Of a DNA stretch of 64,000 bases, positions 51,153 through 62,308 are shown piece by piece. Both the position numbers and the translations under genes were made by a program. The notes under the pieces are model-generated. The model made no database searches. It saw nothing but the letters and a program-made list of their open reading frames with translations, and was not told the DNA's origin. The stretch is from Halichondria panicea (lineage: Eukaryota > Porifera > Demospongiae > Suberitida > Halichondriidae). Position 1 is the stretch's first letter. Every line of letters begins with the position of its first letter. The DNA is taken from assembly GCF_963675165.1 (NCBI RefSeq), contig NC_087393.1:5253202-5317201 (forward strand). The letters run 5' to 3'.

Positions 51153-54027
51153 ATGGAGTCTGAGCTACTCCAGTTATCAGAGTCTCTTGAGTCTTCCGAG
51201 GCCTCAGCAGAAGCTATTGAGAGTGGGATCAGATATCTGAAGGCTTTGAAAAGCGGGAGGGGTCGATTGGAATCATGTCACAGCGCTCTGTGTGTAGGTA
51301 TGCTGGCTGGTATCAAGTCTGGGGGGTCCAAGACTGCCTCTGATCTGCTCAACTGCTGTGGTACCAAGGCAGCCTTGAGAGTGGTGTACTCCTGCATTGG
51401 ACAATCTGAGTAAGCAATGCCGTCTGTGTTTCAGCTATAAGGAGCACAGCCTTACAGTAATCAAGCTTATTAATTTATTAGCTTTTATAGTGTATGCTTT
51501 GACTGTCCAATATAAAGGTGTGTGTGATTAGTTTAAGCAGTCCTGGTTGGTACAGGTTGTCTGCTGCTCTCTGGCTGTCTACAGAGGTGCAAGCATTGCT
51601 AACATCCGGGCGCCTCACTGCCTTGTTCAGAGATGAGCTCAGCCCCGCCCCCCTCTCAGCCGATCTAGAGCAGTTGGTGGGTGTGGTTTGTAGACTACCG
51701 GACACACTTTCCAATCGCCTCGGTCGACAACTCTCTCCATCTTTGCTGCCTCCACAGTACTTTAAAATGGTCGGACTGAGTATTGCAGATTGTTTAAAAG
51801 ACGTTGCGGCTACCTCAAAATGTAAGTACAATCACTTCTGTACTGTAAAAAAATAATTTATAAATGTGTATTTGCTACTGCAGGTGAAAGTGTAGTGTTC
51901 TTGTCTGCCCTAATAGGGACAGCTTCTGTGTTGGGACAGAAAGGTGAGCTGGCTTCAGGGAAGTTGATTGACTGTTGTTTATAGAGCCATGCTTGCAGAG
52001 CCTGTATTGGGTCCTCTCTTGTCGCTGCTGATCGATCATGTGACCCGAGACCCTGTATGGGGGCGTGTCTCGCAGTCCCTCTTCTCACACCTCCCAGCGG
52101 CCGGACTAGAGGGAGCTCTCGAAACAATAGTCAGCACAACACCATCGTGAGTTGAACCCTTGTAGCTACTACTGTGAGACTACTAGCCAGACATGTAACC
52201 TATAACAGACACTTTTGGGGAACAAAGTCAAAAATTTTAGGATTTTCTGAAAGCTTAGAAAAATACCTTTCAAATGGTATCATCAAAGTTCATATTTGAG
52301 AGATAAAAGTATTTGTCAATTCAGCCGTACCATGGATTATAGCCCATGGTCCGAAGCAGAAAAATGACAAATTAGGGCCCGGACAAAATTTTGGATTGAA
52401 ACACACCATTTTAATGGACATTTTCTAAGCTTTCAGAAAATCCTAACATTTTTGACATTGGATCAACTGTACTCAAGTTATGGCTGTTGAAAGATGTTCA
52501 ACTACACTTCCACCCCCTCCGTTTAATCCATATCTTTCAGCTGCGAATTCTGTGGATCCAAAGTCAAAAATTTTACTGAAAGCTTAGAAAAATACCTTTC
52601 AAATGGTATCATCAAAGTTCATATTTGAGAGATAAAAGTATTTGTCAATTCAGCCGTACCATGGATTATAGCCCATGGTCCGAGGCAGAAAAATGTCAAA
52701 TTAGGGCCCGAACGAAATTTTGGATTGAAACACACCATTTTAATGGAAATTTTCTAAGCTTTCAGAAAATCCTAAAATCGAAATCTGTCTGTTGTGTGTT
52801 CCTCACCCAGGTCCCTCCGCCCGTCTCTCCTTCATTCCATGTTAGGAGATCTCGTCCTGATTAACCAGAGGGCAAAGTTCATACTAACACACAAGCTAGT
52901 TCTAGTCAGAGTACCGTCCTCTCCCAATGCCGTCTACAATCTGATTGGCTATCTATGGTCATGTGATATGCTGGGGGAAACGCTCAAGCTGGCTTTGGGG
53001 GTGTGGTCAGATAGTTCGGCTCTCAGACATATGGCAGACAGACAGCACTTGTGGATATCATCAGTTTTGATGTTAGGGATTAATTGCTTTAAAGAGAGCG
53101 ATAAATTTGAAGAGTTCAAACCCAGTGAGTGCAATAAAATAATAGTGTGTTATTATTACTAGTGTGTTAGTACTAGAGTTGGCTTTGTAACTAGAGTTCT
53201 GATGGTCTAAATTCAACAATTTTCTGATTTTCTGAAAGCTTAGAAGAAGCTCTGTCAGATGCCTATAATTTATAGCTTCTCCTCACACACACAACTGTTA
53301 CAGAGCTTCAACGCCTGACTATGGTCGGTATGGAGGCCCACATAGCCAGCCCAGTGGAGGGCCTACGGAGGACAGGGATGGCAGTGGGCCAGTTCATCAT
53401 GAACACACTTCGTCCCATGGAGATAGACAAACAGTTGCAGTTCGAGTATGAGGCTACGGCAGATGTGAAGACACTACTAGAGTTGTCCAGACCAATGACT
53501 AAGATTCAAGAAGGGTTGGAGAAACTGAGAGAGGAGAGAAGTTACATTTGTGAGGGTGGTGGAGGTCGTGACATTTGTGAGGGTAGTGGAGGTCGTGACG
53601 TTTGTGAGGGTAGTGGAGGTTGTGAGGGTGGTGGAGAGAGGTACGGAGGAGGGATGGTCAAGACTGTGGATTGCTCAGACAGTGATAGGTGAGATTCTTA
53701 ATAGTGGTTTGATTCTCAGCTATAACTTACCACACAGTGATGATGATCTGAAGCCATATGATATGAGCGATGACCCTGTCTCGAATGTGCCACGCCCACC
53801 TCAGTACCTCCGCACACTCATACAAGGTAGCTATCACGCCCACCTCAGTACCTCCGCACACTCATACAAGGTAGCTATCACGCCCACCTCAGTACCTCCG
53901 CACACTCATACAAGGTAGCTACCAGTGCAATGACTATCCTGCGTGTGCATGCGTGTGTGTGCGTGTGTGTGCGTGCGTGTGTGTGCGTGCGTGTGTGCGT
54001 GCGTGTGTGTGTGCGTGCGTGTGTGTG

Positions 54028-54103
<76 letters not shown>

Positions 54104-56356
54104 CGTGTGCGTGTGCGTGTGGTGCATGCGTGTGTGTGTGTGTGTTGCTCCAGGTCTGCTCTCAACCAAGGACCCTCTGAAAATGGAGAGCTCATTAAAA
54201 GCTGCTGAAGAGCTCATCAGGAAAGAACCTTCTGATCTGTCAGAGGTGAGAGAAAGCTATGGAATGTTTTGCGCTGCTTAAGATTGTGGTACAATTTGTT
54301 TCACCCAATTTACATTATAATAATTATTGAAACAGAAATTGAGCAGTTTTATGATGTAATTGTGCCGCTGATATCTGCATACGTAGGTTTGTGTTGAGCT
54401 GACCAAGATTCTCCTCCACTTGTCTGACCTTTATGCTCTCCCGAACTTTGTGAGCACTCGACTGAACTCTCTAGTATCCCTCAGTGTTAGCCGCCCTCGA
54501 TTAGTAGCCCCCTTCCTCACAACAGAGTTCTATGGCCCTAACTACAACCTCAGACAACGAATGGACTTGCTTGAGGTTTGGATATGATAGTAATGTGTGT
54601 GTTCAGAGGAGGTACGACACGGGTACCTCGGGTAGCTCGTCACATGCATAATTCAACAGTAAAGTCATTGCTACATGTGACTAATTAACTCAATGTTACC
54701 CTAATCGAAGTACTCGTGTCGGTATGTATTATAGAGCTCCGAGCTATAGCATTGTTTCTGATTACTCAACCATTAATTTTATAGAATGTCTTGTCTTGTC
54801 TAATTTTGCGCCAATCAGTTTTCATTGTTGCAATATATTCATGGTATTTGTAACGTTAAATTAAACGGCCATAACTTTAGTTTCTTTAATCTAATAATGT
54901 TAATTTTAGAATTTTCTGAAAGCTTAGATCGATGTCAATTAAAACTCATGTTTTTCTCTCTAGGTGATTGCTACATCGGCCCTGGAGCTGTCCCAGCCCC
55001 GCCCACCTAGCTCCAGTGGGCGTGGCACTGTACGCCCACCTGTGAGGAAGGCGTGGGAGGAGGTGATCCAGGAGAGGTTGAAGGCAAAGACACGTATCAT
55101 CTCAAAAGTATGACCAAAAATTAATTGATGCTTGTTGTAATAGGTTCTTTGTCACAGGGTCGTGTAAAAACACCTCCTACTGCTACCCCCAATCGTTTTG
55201 CTGACGTTGCACCGTTGTTCTTTTTTCCTTTGATGTCTAGTTACGACTGTCCCCAAGGTACGCCCCCTCACACCTCACACACCCTCACAACTCACACTCT
55301 ATATAGGTACGTTGGACTTGCTCGGACAGGACAGTCTGTTGCTAGGTAACCTCCTCTATACACTGGGTACGATCATGTATGCCGCTAATAACACACCAAT
55401 ATCCCCGGCAATGGGTGTGGCCCTACTGGACTTCACATGGGCTCTCAGATATCACAGTGCAGTGTAAGCTAGTGGTCTTGTTGTACTTAATTGTCAGAGG
55501 TGAAATTCTTGGATATAACTTTGTTTCTCTGCCTAAAAGCTTATTGTAATTAGTTGGTACTTACCATTAGCACTACAGCACCATTATATAGTTGTTGTCC
55601 TCTGTCTAAAAGCTTGTCGCAATTGCTTGGCACTTACTTCTTATACCATTAGGTTATTGTATGTACAGTACATTAATAGTTAGATCATGGACATGAGTTG
55701 GCTGACTAGAGCTCTAGCACTTTTATATCATTTGGTCTCAAGCAGTCTCTAGTTACTGAGACTATAAGCTCATACATAGTTTACATGTCATACATATATC
55801 ATCAAGAAATCCTAATGAACTCTTGATATCATAACAGCTCATGTATAAGCTCATACCGTATAGCGGGTATTTATTTTGTATGGTGGAATTCATGTATTTC
55901 GTATTGTAGAGCATCATACGATAATTAAATTATTCTGCCGCAATAGGTTCAACGTCACTATCCTGAGCTGTACAAAAAATACGAAATATTTAAATAGATA
56001 GTTCATACGAAAATTGCCCGCTATACGGTACATAGTTCCCACTAAACACACTGCTAAGTGTTTGTTGGATATCAATATCTTCCCTCTGCAGGTATGTACG
56101 TCAGGGCGTCCTGTACTCGTTAGCCATGCTCGTAAGTGCCACGCCCACTCACTCTCTCCGCTCACAAATGGAGGGTGGTTTGGGGGAAGCCCTACAGTGG
56201 ACCATTGGAGTAGCCTCGGATGATGCAGATGTGCAATGTCGAACACTAGCCAGCCATGTGCTCAGCTTGTCCCAAACTAAACTGAAAGAGGTAGTTGCTG
56301 TTTTTGCTTTTATTTTACATATAATATCTGTATGTTTTGTTTACCTGCAGGTATAA
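51153..56356 (+). CDS. TELO2: Telomere maintenance protein 2 (TEL2), TTT co-chaperone subunit
   Basis: Fourteen exons are proposed (51153-51409, 51556-51821, 51884-51943, 51987-52146, 52811-53124, 53304-53688, 53738-53826, 54154-54245, 54387-54575, 54964-55107, 55158-55257, 55307-55463, 56092-56290, 56351-56356), giving 805 residues. The matching blocks are VEGLRRTGMAVGQF, DSDDDLKPYDMSDD, LRQRMDLLE, NRFADVAPLFFFPL, DLLGQDSLLLGNLLYTLG and YVRQGVL. TELO2 with TTI1 and TTI2 matures mTOR, ATM, ATR and other PIKK kinases via HSP90. The exon 4 acceptor (near 51986) and the tiny last exon are less certain: reading through 56290 reaches the same stop with about 20 more residues. Exon 6 encodes a Gly-rich CEGxGGRD repeat, and the exon 7 end is triplicated. 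Confidence 0.94.
52205..52503. repeat. Fold-back repeat, family A
   Basis: Palindromic copy in TELO2 intron 4 with the CCATGGATTATAGCCCATGG centre. Confidence 0.85.
52533..52780. repeat. Fold-back repeat, family A, adjacent truncated copy
   Basis: Second copy, lacking its 3' arm end, about 30 bp upstream of TELO2 exon 5. It shares private variants with the 52205 copy (GAAGCAGAAAAATG, CACACCATTTTAATGG), so the pair arose by local duplication. Confidence 0.85.
53783..53914. repeat. 44-bp tandem triplication covering the end of TELO2 exon 7 and its donor
   Basis: Unit ends CCGCACACTCATACAAG and is followed each time by GTAGCTA, so three equivalent splice donors exist (after 53826, 53870 and 53914). 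Only the first keeps the frame simply. Confidence 0.9.
53937..54146. repeat. Long GT/GC-interrupted microsatellite
   Basis: About 210 bp of GTGTGC/GTGTGT alternation in TELO2 intron 7, ending a few bases before the acceptor TTGCTCCAG. Confidence 0.95.
54607..54727. repeat. Imperfect inverted repeat in a TELO2 intron
   Basis: GTACGACACGGGTACCTCG pairs with CGAAGTACTCGTGTCGGTA; inner CACATG and CATGTG also pair. MITE-like. Confidence 0.55.
55854..56030. mobile_element. MITE-like element with TACCGTATAGCGGG ends
   Basis: Begins TACCGTATAGCGGGTATTTA and ends CGAAAATTGCCCGCTATACGGTA (complement). In TELO2 intron 12. Confidence 0.75.
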
Positions 56357-56551
56357 AGAGTGGACTCTTAGCTATAGCAAATAAACAACATCTGGACAAT
56401 CAATAATATCTCATTGTGGTAATACTGCGGATTGGCAATCATGAATATCATTAAAAGTACATGCGTGGAAGTGAACAAAAGCTTTTGTTGCTATGTACGT
56501 ACATGTATCCTCCATGGAAAATGTAAAGTACAGTATATCTTAAATAACAAG

Positions 56552-57589
56552 ATGGGATGTGTCCTACTACTGCTGTGTTTGCTACTCTGTGCCGCATCCC
56601 TCGCTGAAGCTCACATTCATTCACAGAAGGTCCATGTCGATAGAGACAGGCTTACAATGAGCACATGGTTGTACGCTTTGCTATCATCTGCTTTAGTGGG
56701 AGCCTGTGGCGTGTTCCCTGTGTTCCTGAACCGATGGATACAACTCGACTCTAGTTGCAAGGACAGTGTTGGATTCAGAGCAATTCTATGCTTTGCAGTC
56801 GGTGGTTTGCTAGGCGATGTGTTTCTACATTTACTCCCCGAGGCCTGGTCGGACCCGAGCAATCAGTACATAGGCCTGTGGGTAATGGCCGGATTGCTGA
56901 CGTTTCTAATCGTGGAGAAGGTTGTCAAACATACGGAGATGACAAACAAACAGACTGAACTGGTGGAAACGGATAATTTAGTGTTGAACTCCAACTGCAG
57001 TAACAGTGTCAATACTACTCACAACGGAACGTCGTTGAAACAGAACAATAGTTTCAAAGATTCACCTCCAAAACACAAGAACATTACTAAAATCTCTCAA
57101 GTGTTCGACAAAGATATTAGTGGATACTTGAACCTTGTGGCTAATTGTACAGACAATTTCACTCATGGTCTGGCCATCGCCGCTAGCTACGTTGCAAGCC
57201 CAATGGTCGGCCTCCTAACAACTGTTGCAATACTCTGTCATGAGATTCCACACGAAATTGGAGACTTTGCCATTCTCATCAACTCTGGTTTTAGTCTGAA
57301 AGAAGCAGCCAAGGCACAGATGTTGACAGCTACTGGTGGTTTGTTTGGTGTTGTTGCTGGTCTTACGGCTGAATATCTGAGCAGTGTATCGTCATGGCTA
57401 CTACCGTTCACAGCAGGAGGATTTCTGTACATAGCTCTGGTTTCCATTACTCCAGAAATAATTGAAGTGAAAACATTTAAACACCTCATCTTGGACGCAT
57501 TATCCCTGGGAGTGGGTGTAGTTGTTATGGCTATGGTGACCATCGTGGAGAAAACAAGTTGTGACTATGTTCCATCTCATTATTTGTGA
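56552..57589 (+). CDS. ZIP-family zinc transporter, SLC39A13-like
   Basis: Single exon, 345 residues from the ATG at 56552. The frame is open to an upstream ATG at 56432, but 56552 begins a typical signal peptide (MGCVLLLLCLLLCAASLAEA). Then come a His-containing lumenal segment, transmembrane helices with the GGLLGDVFLHLLPE motif, a long Asn/Ser/Lys-rich loop, NCTDNFTHGLAIA, the metal-site helix HEIPHEIGDFAIL, and a final TM helix. These match the LIV-1 group, best ZIP13 (Golgi or vesicular Zn/Fe export to cytosol), with ZIP7 as an alternative. It starts about 200 bp after the TELO2 stop on the same strand. The absence of introns in an intron-rich region may mean a retrocopy origin. Confidence 0.92.
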   Translation: MGCVLLLLCLLLCAASLAEAHIHSQKVHVDRDRLTMSTWLYALLSSALVGACGVFPVFLNRWIQLDSSCKDSVGFRAILCFAVGGLLGDVFLHLLPEAWSDPSNQYIGLWVMAGLLTFLIVEKVVKHTEMTNKQTELVETDNLVLNSNCSNSVNTTHNGTSLKQNNSFKDSPPKHKNITKISQVFDKDISGYLNLVANCTDNFTHGLAIAASYVASPMVGLLTTVAILCHEIPHEIGDFAILINSGFSLKEAAKAQMLTATGGLFGVVAGLTAEYLSSVSSWLLPFTAGGFLYIALVSITPEIIEVKTFKHLILDALSLGVGVVVMAMVTIVEKTSCDYVPSHYL

Positions 57590-57812
57590 TATAATTCAAC
57601 TGTTATATTTGTATTCAACCTGAATTTATTTTTGTGTCATTTATTTTTGTGCAATTTTAAAGTGAAAAAATATATGTACATACACTTCATAAATCTTTAT
57701 AATGAATAAACAGAACATAATTATTATAATAGCTATAATGATATGTACAGTATACTTATATAGACGAACATCAAACACATAATTGGTCCATTGCAGTTGG
57801 GTGGGTGGGTAA
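57590..57812. other. Convergent 3' ends of the ZIP gene and the ankyrin gene
   Basis: AT-rich spacer with AATAAA at 57704-57709 on the plus strand, a likely polyadenylation signal of the ZIP gene. Confidence 0.55.
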
Positions 57813-58168
57813 CTACAAGGTTCCTTTGTTAAAGGGGACTTGCCCCTTGACCTCCACGGCCTGTGCCTGCACTGCCACTCGCTTGATATCCCCTCCCTCA
57901 CAAATGTCCAGGATGGAGCGAACGTATGCCTCGAAGTCAGGCTCCAGTCCTAGCTCAGAGAGCTGGTCCATCTTAGAGGGCCCAAGACTCTTGCGAAGGT
58001 TCACTCTGGACAACTGTTGCAGAGACAGTGGAGTGTCTACAGGGAAAGACAAAACAGTTACACACTTGTACACATACTACTGCAACAGTGGAGTGTCTAC
58101 AGGGAAAGACAAAACAGTTACACACTTGTACACATACTAATGTGATATTGTAGTCTAATGCATACAGA

Positions 58169-58211
<43 letters not shown>

Positions 58212-59655
58212 GAGGGGGTATGGGTAGTAACTTCCATAAACAAAGAATCCCTAAACTAGCAGTCACAGGAACCAAACAATGGCAGGCTTCACAGTACAAG
58301 TACAGTACCAGGAACTGGGCAATAATATGTATTACTTTCATCTATTATTTGTACACCACGTTAATGGAATGCACTTTGCTAATTATTGACTATATGCACT
58401 TTGCCACTAGCTGGTACGAGCCTTAGGGCTATAATGGACTATATAATCACCTGCCATCCTGTCGATACACTCCTGGAGTGGGTGGGGCAGTAACTTCCTA
58501 TCCTCGTCCCCCAACTTTCCCCCGTATTCAATCAGAAGAGGTACAACACGATAGAACTTGTTTCTCAGTGCCAGCCCGAGTGGAGTCAGTCCTTCCTTGT
58601 CAGTTGCCTCTAGCCTAGCTCCCGTGTCGAGCAGCACTAACACGTTCTCCTCGTCCCTCGTGTTGACGGCAACGTGGAGAGCCGTGTAACCATGGTGATA
58701 GTCTCGTATCTCCGTGTCAGCGCCGAGTCTCAATAGAGTCGCCATTGTGTGCAGTCGGCTTTTAGTAGCGGCGATAATTAGAGGGGACTGCCCCCAAGAC
58801 TCTTGGGCATCAATGTAGGCCCCCTGTTTGACAATCTCCTCGGTAATGAGGGAGTTTCCCACTGAGGCAGCAAGATGGAGAGGTGTCACTCCAAACCTGT
58901 GTGTTCAGGTGTGGGTTTATTGGCTTGTTGTAAAAGCTCTCTTTGACCGCCCATAAGTTGAGTTAGGATCAAATAAATGGAGTGTGTGTAATTGACTACA
59001 ATAACGTTAATGGAAAATAAATGTATCCATACAGCCACACACTTTTAATACGTGCAAATTAACTTATAACATTTGTGTAGCTATCCATTATTTACACCCT
59101 TACTTTGTCTCCATGGCAACAGAGGCACCCAGTTGGACGAGGAGTCGGAGGCAGTACAAGTGCTGGTAATTAGCGGCCAAATGAATAGGAGCATACCCAT
59201 CCTTGTCACGAACAGTCAACTTTGCCCCTGTATTATATAGGAGAGGAAGAGTAGACAAGGGAGAGAGTATAATGGTGATAAATCACATGTGTTATGCTGA
59301 GCATAATGACGACATAATATCTGTGTTTGTACGGGTGCATAGAGGGGGAAAAACCCTTCCATAAAAAGAGTGGGCGTGTCACCAGTATCTTTTACGGTGC
59401 CTCCTCACTCAAACTCAACTCGCTTCTACCAACACAGTACACACATTAATACAATCCCGTACCTGATTCATACAATATCCTGACACATTGCTGATGGCCC
59501 CTCATCACGGCTGCATGGAGGGGAGTCCATTTCTTATCAGTGTATGTTAGTGACAGAGCTCTCTTCTTGTCCACAGAGTCTAAATGATACACTAGATCGG
59601 TCGTTCGGCCCTCTTGAGCTGCCCAAAACACGCAGGTAGTGTGTGAAGCTCCCAT
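57813..59655 (-). CDS. Ankyrin-repeat protein with SOCS box (ASB-like)
   Basis: Four exons (59463-59655, 59104-59227, 58451-58896, 57813-58036) join to 328 residues. About six ankyrin repeats are visible (WTPLHAAVMRGH, YAPIHLAANYQH, VTPLHLAASVGN, QSPLIIAATKSR, YTALHVAVNTRD, LTPLGLALRNKF). The C-terminal PLSLQQLSRVNLRKSLG, with a following hydrophobic segment, resembles a SOCS box, which recruits elongin B/C and cullin-5. The protein would then be a substrate receptor of a CUL5 ubiquitin ligase. The exact ASB orthologue is not clear, and the elongin-binding residues are only partly conserved by eye. Confidence 0.85.
58170..58208. repeat. (CA)n microsatellite
   Basis: About 19 CA units in the last intron of the ankyrin gene. 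Just before it, about 57 bp (58024-58080) is directly duplicated at 58081-58138, repeating the acceptor of the last exon. Confidence 0.9.
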
Positions 59656-60003
59656 CTCTCTGAAAATAGGCTAACAATAGCAGTGATCCACTTTATACTC
59701 AGGTAGGTACGTCAGATGGTTAGTTTGTTGACATGCATGATGCAAGAAATCTCTAAAGGTCGTCAGCTAAGAATATTTAATTTGTCATGTGATGGAATAC
59801 TCTAAAATTATTATCCAATAAACCGAATTTTCAATTACGGTCTATGAATGAGCTCTCCCCTGCGCATGCTCAGTACAATCAGCATCAACATCAGTGGAAA
59901 AACATCATTCTACAAAGTAACCAGTGTCATGTAAATTGATTAGAACAGTTCTGTACACTATCCTACATGGTCCTATATATAATATATACAGGTAGTTGGT
60001 CTT
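59656..60003. other. Spacer between ankyrin-gene start and KDEL-receptor 3' end
   Basis: AT-rich, no exon. It serves as the ankyrin-gene promoter region and the KDELR 3' untranslated region. Confidence 0.5.
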
Positions 60004-61263
60004 TTATGCTGGCAACTTCAGCTCTTTGCCTTTCATGACTGAAAAATGAAATTTTGAAAACAACAAATTAACACACAATAAACACGTTGCATATAATGTA
60101 CACAGTAACTATTAATGAGAACACAATTACCTTTGGTGATATAGAGATAGAAGAAATCACAATAGAGGGCAGTCTGCACACAGCCAGCCACAATGGCAAT
60201 CCAATCGTAGAAATCCTCCATGTAGAATCTATAGCCCCAGTTGATAATGTACAGAGCACGGTAGGCCCCGAGGGCAAAGAGGTAATGAGAGGTGATGGTT
60301 TCAGCCTCCCCTGTCTTAGAGATCATGTATAGCTGGGGCATGATGGCCACACTCTCGAGGTAGATGGAAAAGGTCCATAGAATCTGCAGAATGTGTGGTG
60401 TGTGTGTTGTGGGAGAGAGGGATGTGTATATATACAATAGGGAAATTAACTTGTTGGTGTACAAGTAATCTGCTTGTGATGTGTATAAGAGCTTGTATTA
60501 TTGGTCAGCTCAAGGCCTTATGCCGTACTATTAACTAGAGTATCCTATCATTTCATCTAGAGAGAGCCTCGTTTACCTTTAGCCTTAAAAATAGCTTCGT
60601 GTTTTACTAGTAGTTGGGAACCTTTGCAAAAATTGACTACCTTGTCTCTGGCCTTAGCTCCAACATTAGGGTGATCAAAATTGACAAGTAAGCTTACCAG
60701 CAGCCATCACTATATACTATATTGTTCTAATAGTATGCCAGCTGGACACTGAGAAATCCCCCCACCCCTACCTCCATCGTAGAGAAGTCGTGGTTAACGA
60801 GCAGGGCCAACCCCACGGCTGGTATGACGAGGAACTCGGCCCTGAACGTGTCGTGGTTAGAATCGTACGTTGCCTTGAACTTGAAGAAGACGAGGTATAG
60901 AGTACCGAAGGCCGTCCCCAGGAAGAACACCTTCATGGTCGTGTTGTACGGAGACACAAAGTTAGTGAAGAGATCGAGATACCTTGTTGTGAAAACCAGA
61001 GCAAACAGAAGTTGACTCTTCCCAGAGATACCTACACAGAGGAATTAGCTCATAATTATACATGCTGTAATGTCGTGATTGTATCCAAGTAATACACAGT
61101 AGTCTGAAAGCTCTGTGTATGTGTACTCTTCTGGTTTTGAGGGAAGGTAACTGATTGTGTCATTTTTTATACCTGCACATGATCTTGTCCTCCATATCTT
61201 TGCTATCAGGATAATGATGGCCAGTAAGTGGGACAGGTCTCCCACTAGTCTGAAGATGTTCAT
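60004..61263 (-). CDS. KDELR: KDEL (ER-retention signal) receptor
   Basis: Four exons (61173-61263, 60772-61031, 60131-60383, 60004-60038) join to exactly 212 residues, the usual family length. Seven membrane segments are visible, with landmarks [73 protein letters not shown] and a Lys-rich tail (KGKELKLPA). The receptor binds C-terminal KDEL/HDEL in the cis-Golgi at low pH and returns proteins to the ER via COPI. Confidence 0.98.
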
Positions 61264-61545
61264 GGCAGCTCCAGTACTTGGCTTGGATCTTCAACAATAA
61301 GCTTTGTGTCTCCTCACAAACAAACACCAATAGAAGACGTACACGTGGCGAGATAGCTGGTCTGGGGGTACTCCATGATTTTTCCTTAATGTGGCCCCCA
61401 GACAAGCGAGATAACTTTCTTCGTGTTTTATTTGAAGAAATTCGGCATGTTATTATGTTACGTGCTCAAAGGGTTAAATTTCAGCGTGGTAACAAAAAAG
61501 TGCCAAGTCAACATTTAATTAATGCTGAAACAGTAGAGTGAAAAA
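61264..61545. promoter_or_regulatory. Head-to-head promoter KDELR / TMEM186
   Basis: The start codons lie 282 bp apart on opposite strands. Confidence 0.6.
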
Positions 61546-62166
61546 ATGTATTTTTGTTCCATTTGCAAGCGATTCTTGGTCTCCCCAATACTAAGAATGG
61601 GTGTAAAGCAACTGCACGTGCCAAGATTATCCTACAAATCTCTCTCAAGACAAGAAGAGAATCCCATCCCCCAACAATCATACGTAACCTCAGCCACTAA
61701 CGAGTCTGTCGTCATTTATAGGTGGCCTACAATGCGTCACTTTCGCTTCGTCTCTCGCTTCAAGCTCTACCAAGTCTCGACGATGTTCCTCCTCATACCT
61801 CCGCTGTGTTGGTGGTACAGCACTGGGGTTATATCCGGGCCCACCCTCACCTACGCTACACTGTCCTCCGTGGGTACAGCTGGAGTACTGAGTGTCCTGA
61901 GCTACTACTTTACTCGAGTGGCCGGGGAGATGGCTGTAATTGGAGACAAGCTTCGAGTGTCCACACTAACGTTTATGGGAGGAAGACGAAATTTGGAGTA
62001 CCCATTATTAAGTGTGGTACCGTTTGCCGATTCTAATGTAGGCGGGGCTGTTCAGAGATTAGAGGTCATCGGAGAAAGAACTCACTTCATGTACAGTTTG
62101 AGATATGGACGTATTGTTAACAAAAACATATTTGAGAGTGTGTTAGGTATCACAAATAATGATTAA
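61546..62166 (+). CDS. TMEM186: Mitochondrial transmembrane protein TMEM186
   Basis: Single exon, 206 residues. A basic, Ser-rich N-terminus suits a mitochondrial targeting sequence. IYRWPTMRHFRFVSRFKLYQ is followed by two membrane helices and the LRVSTLTFMGGRRNLEYP and SLRYGRIVNKNIFESVLG blocks typical of TMEM186. In vertebrates it assists assembly of the respiratory complex I MCIA module in the inner membrane. Confidence 0.88.
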   Translation: MYFCSICKRFLVSPILRMGVKQLHVPRLSYKSLSRQEENPIPQQSYVTSATNESVVIYRWPTMRHFRFVSRFKLYQVSTMFLLIPPLCWWYSTGVISGPTLTYATLSSVGTAGVLSVLSYYFTRVAGEMAVIGDKLRVSTLTFMGGRRNLEYPLLSVVPFADSNVGGAVQRLEVIGERTHFMYSLRYGRIVNKNIFESVLGITNND

Positions 62167-62308
62167 ATTTTTATTATCACATTTCACACACATACTTATA
62201 ATGAATATTAACGAGCACACAACTAACACTACTGTGAATAAAAAATATGAGCAAATTAATGAGTTAAAAGTGTCACTATAGTAGATGAGTTTATTCTTGA
62301 ATGATGAG

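Noticed and set aside
56291-56356. Read-through of TELO2 into a hydrophobic tail
   Set aside because: A standard GT-AG intron (56291-56350) removes it and reaches the same stop; the hydrophobic tail does not fit the family, though retention cannot be excluded.
56432-56551. Upstream ATG extending the ZIP transporter by 40 residues
   Set aside because: The extension precedes a canonical signal peptide starting at 56552 and has no conserved features.
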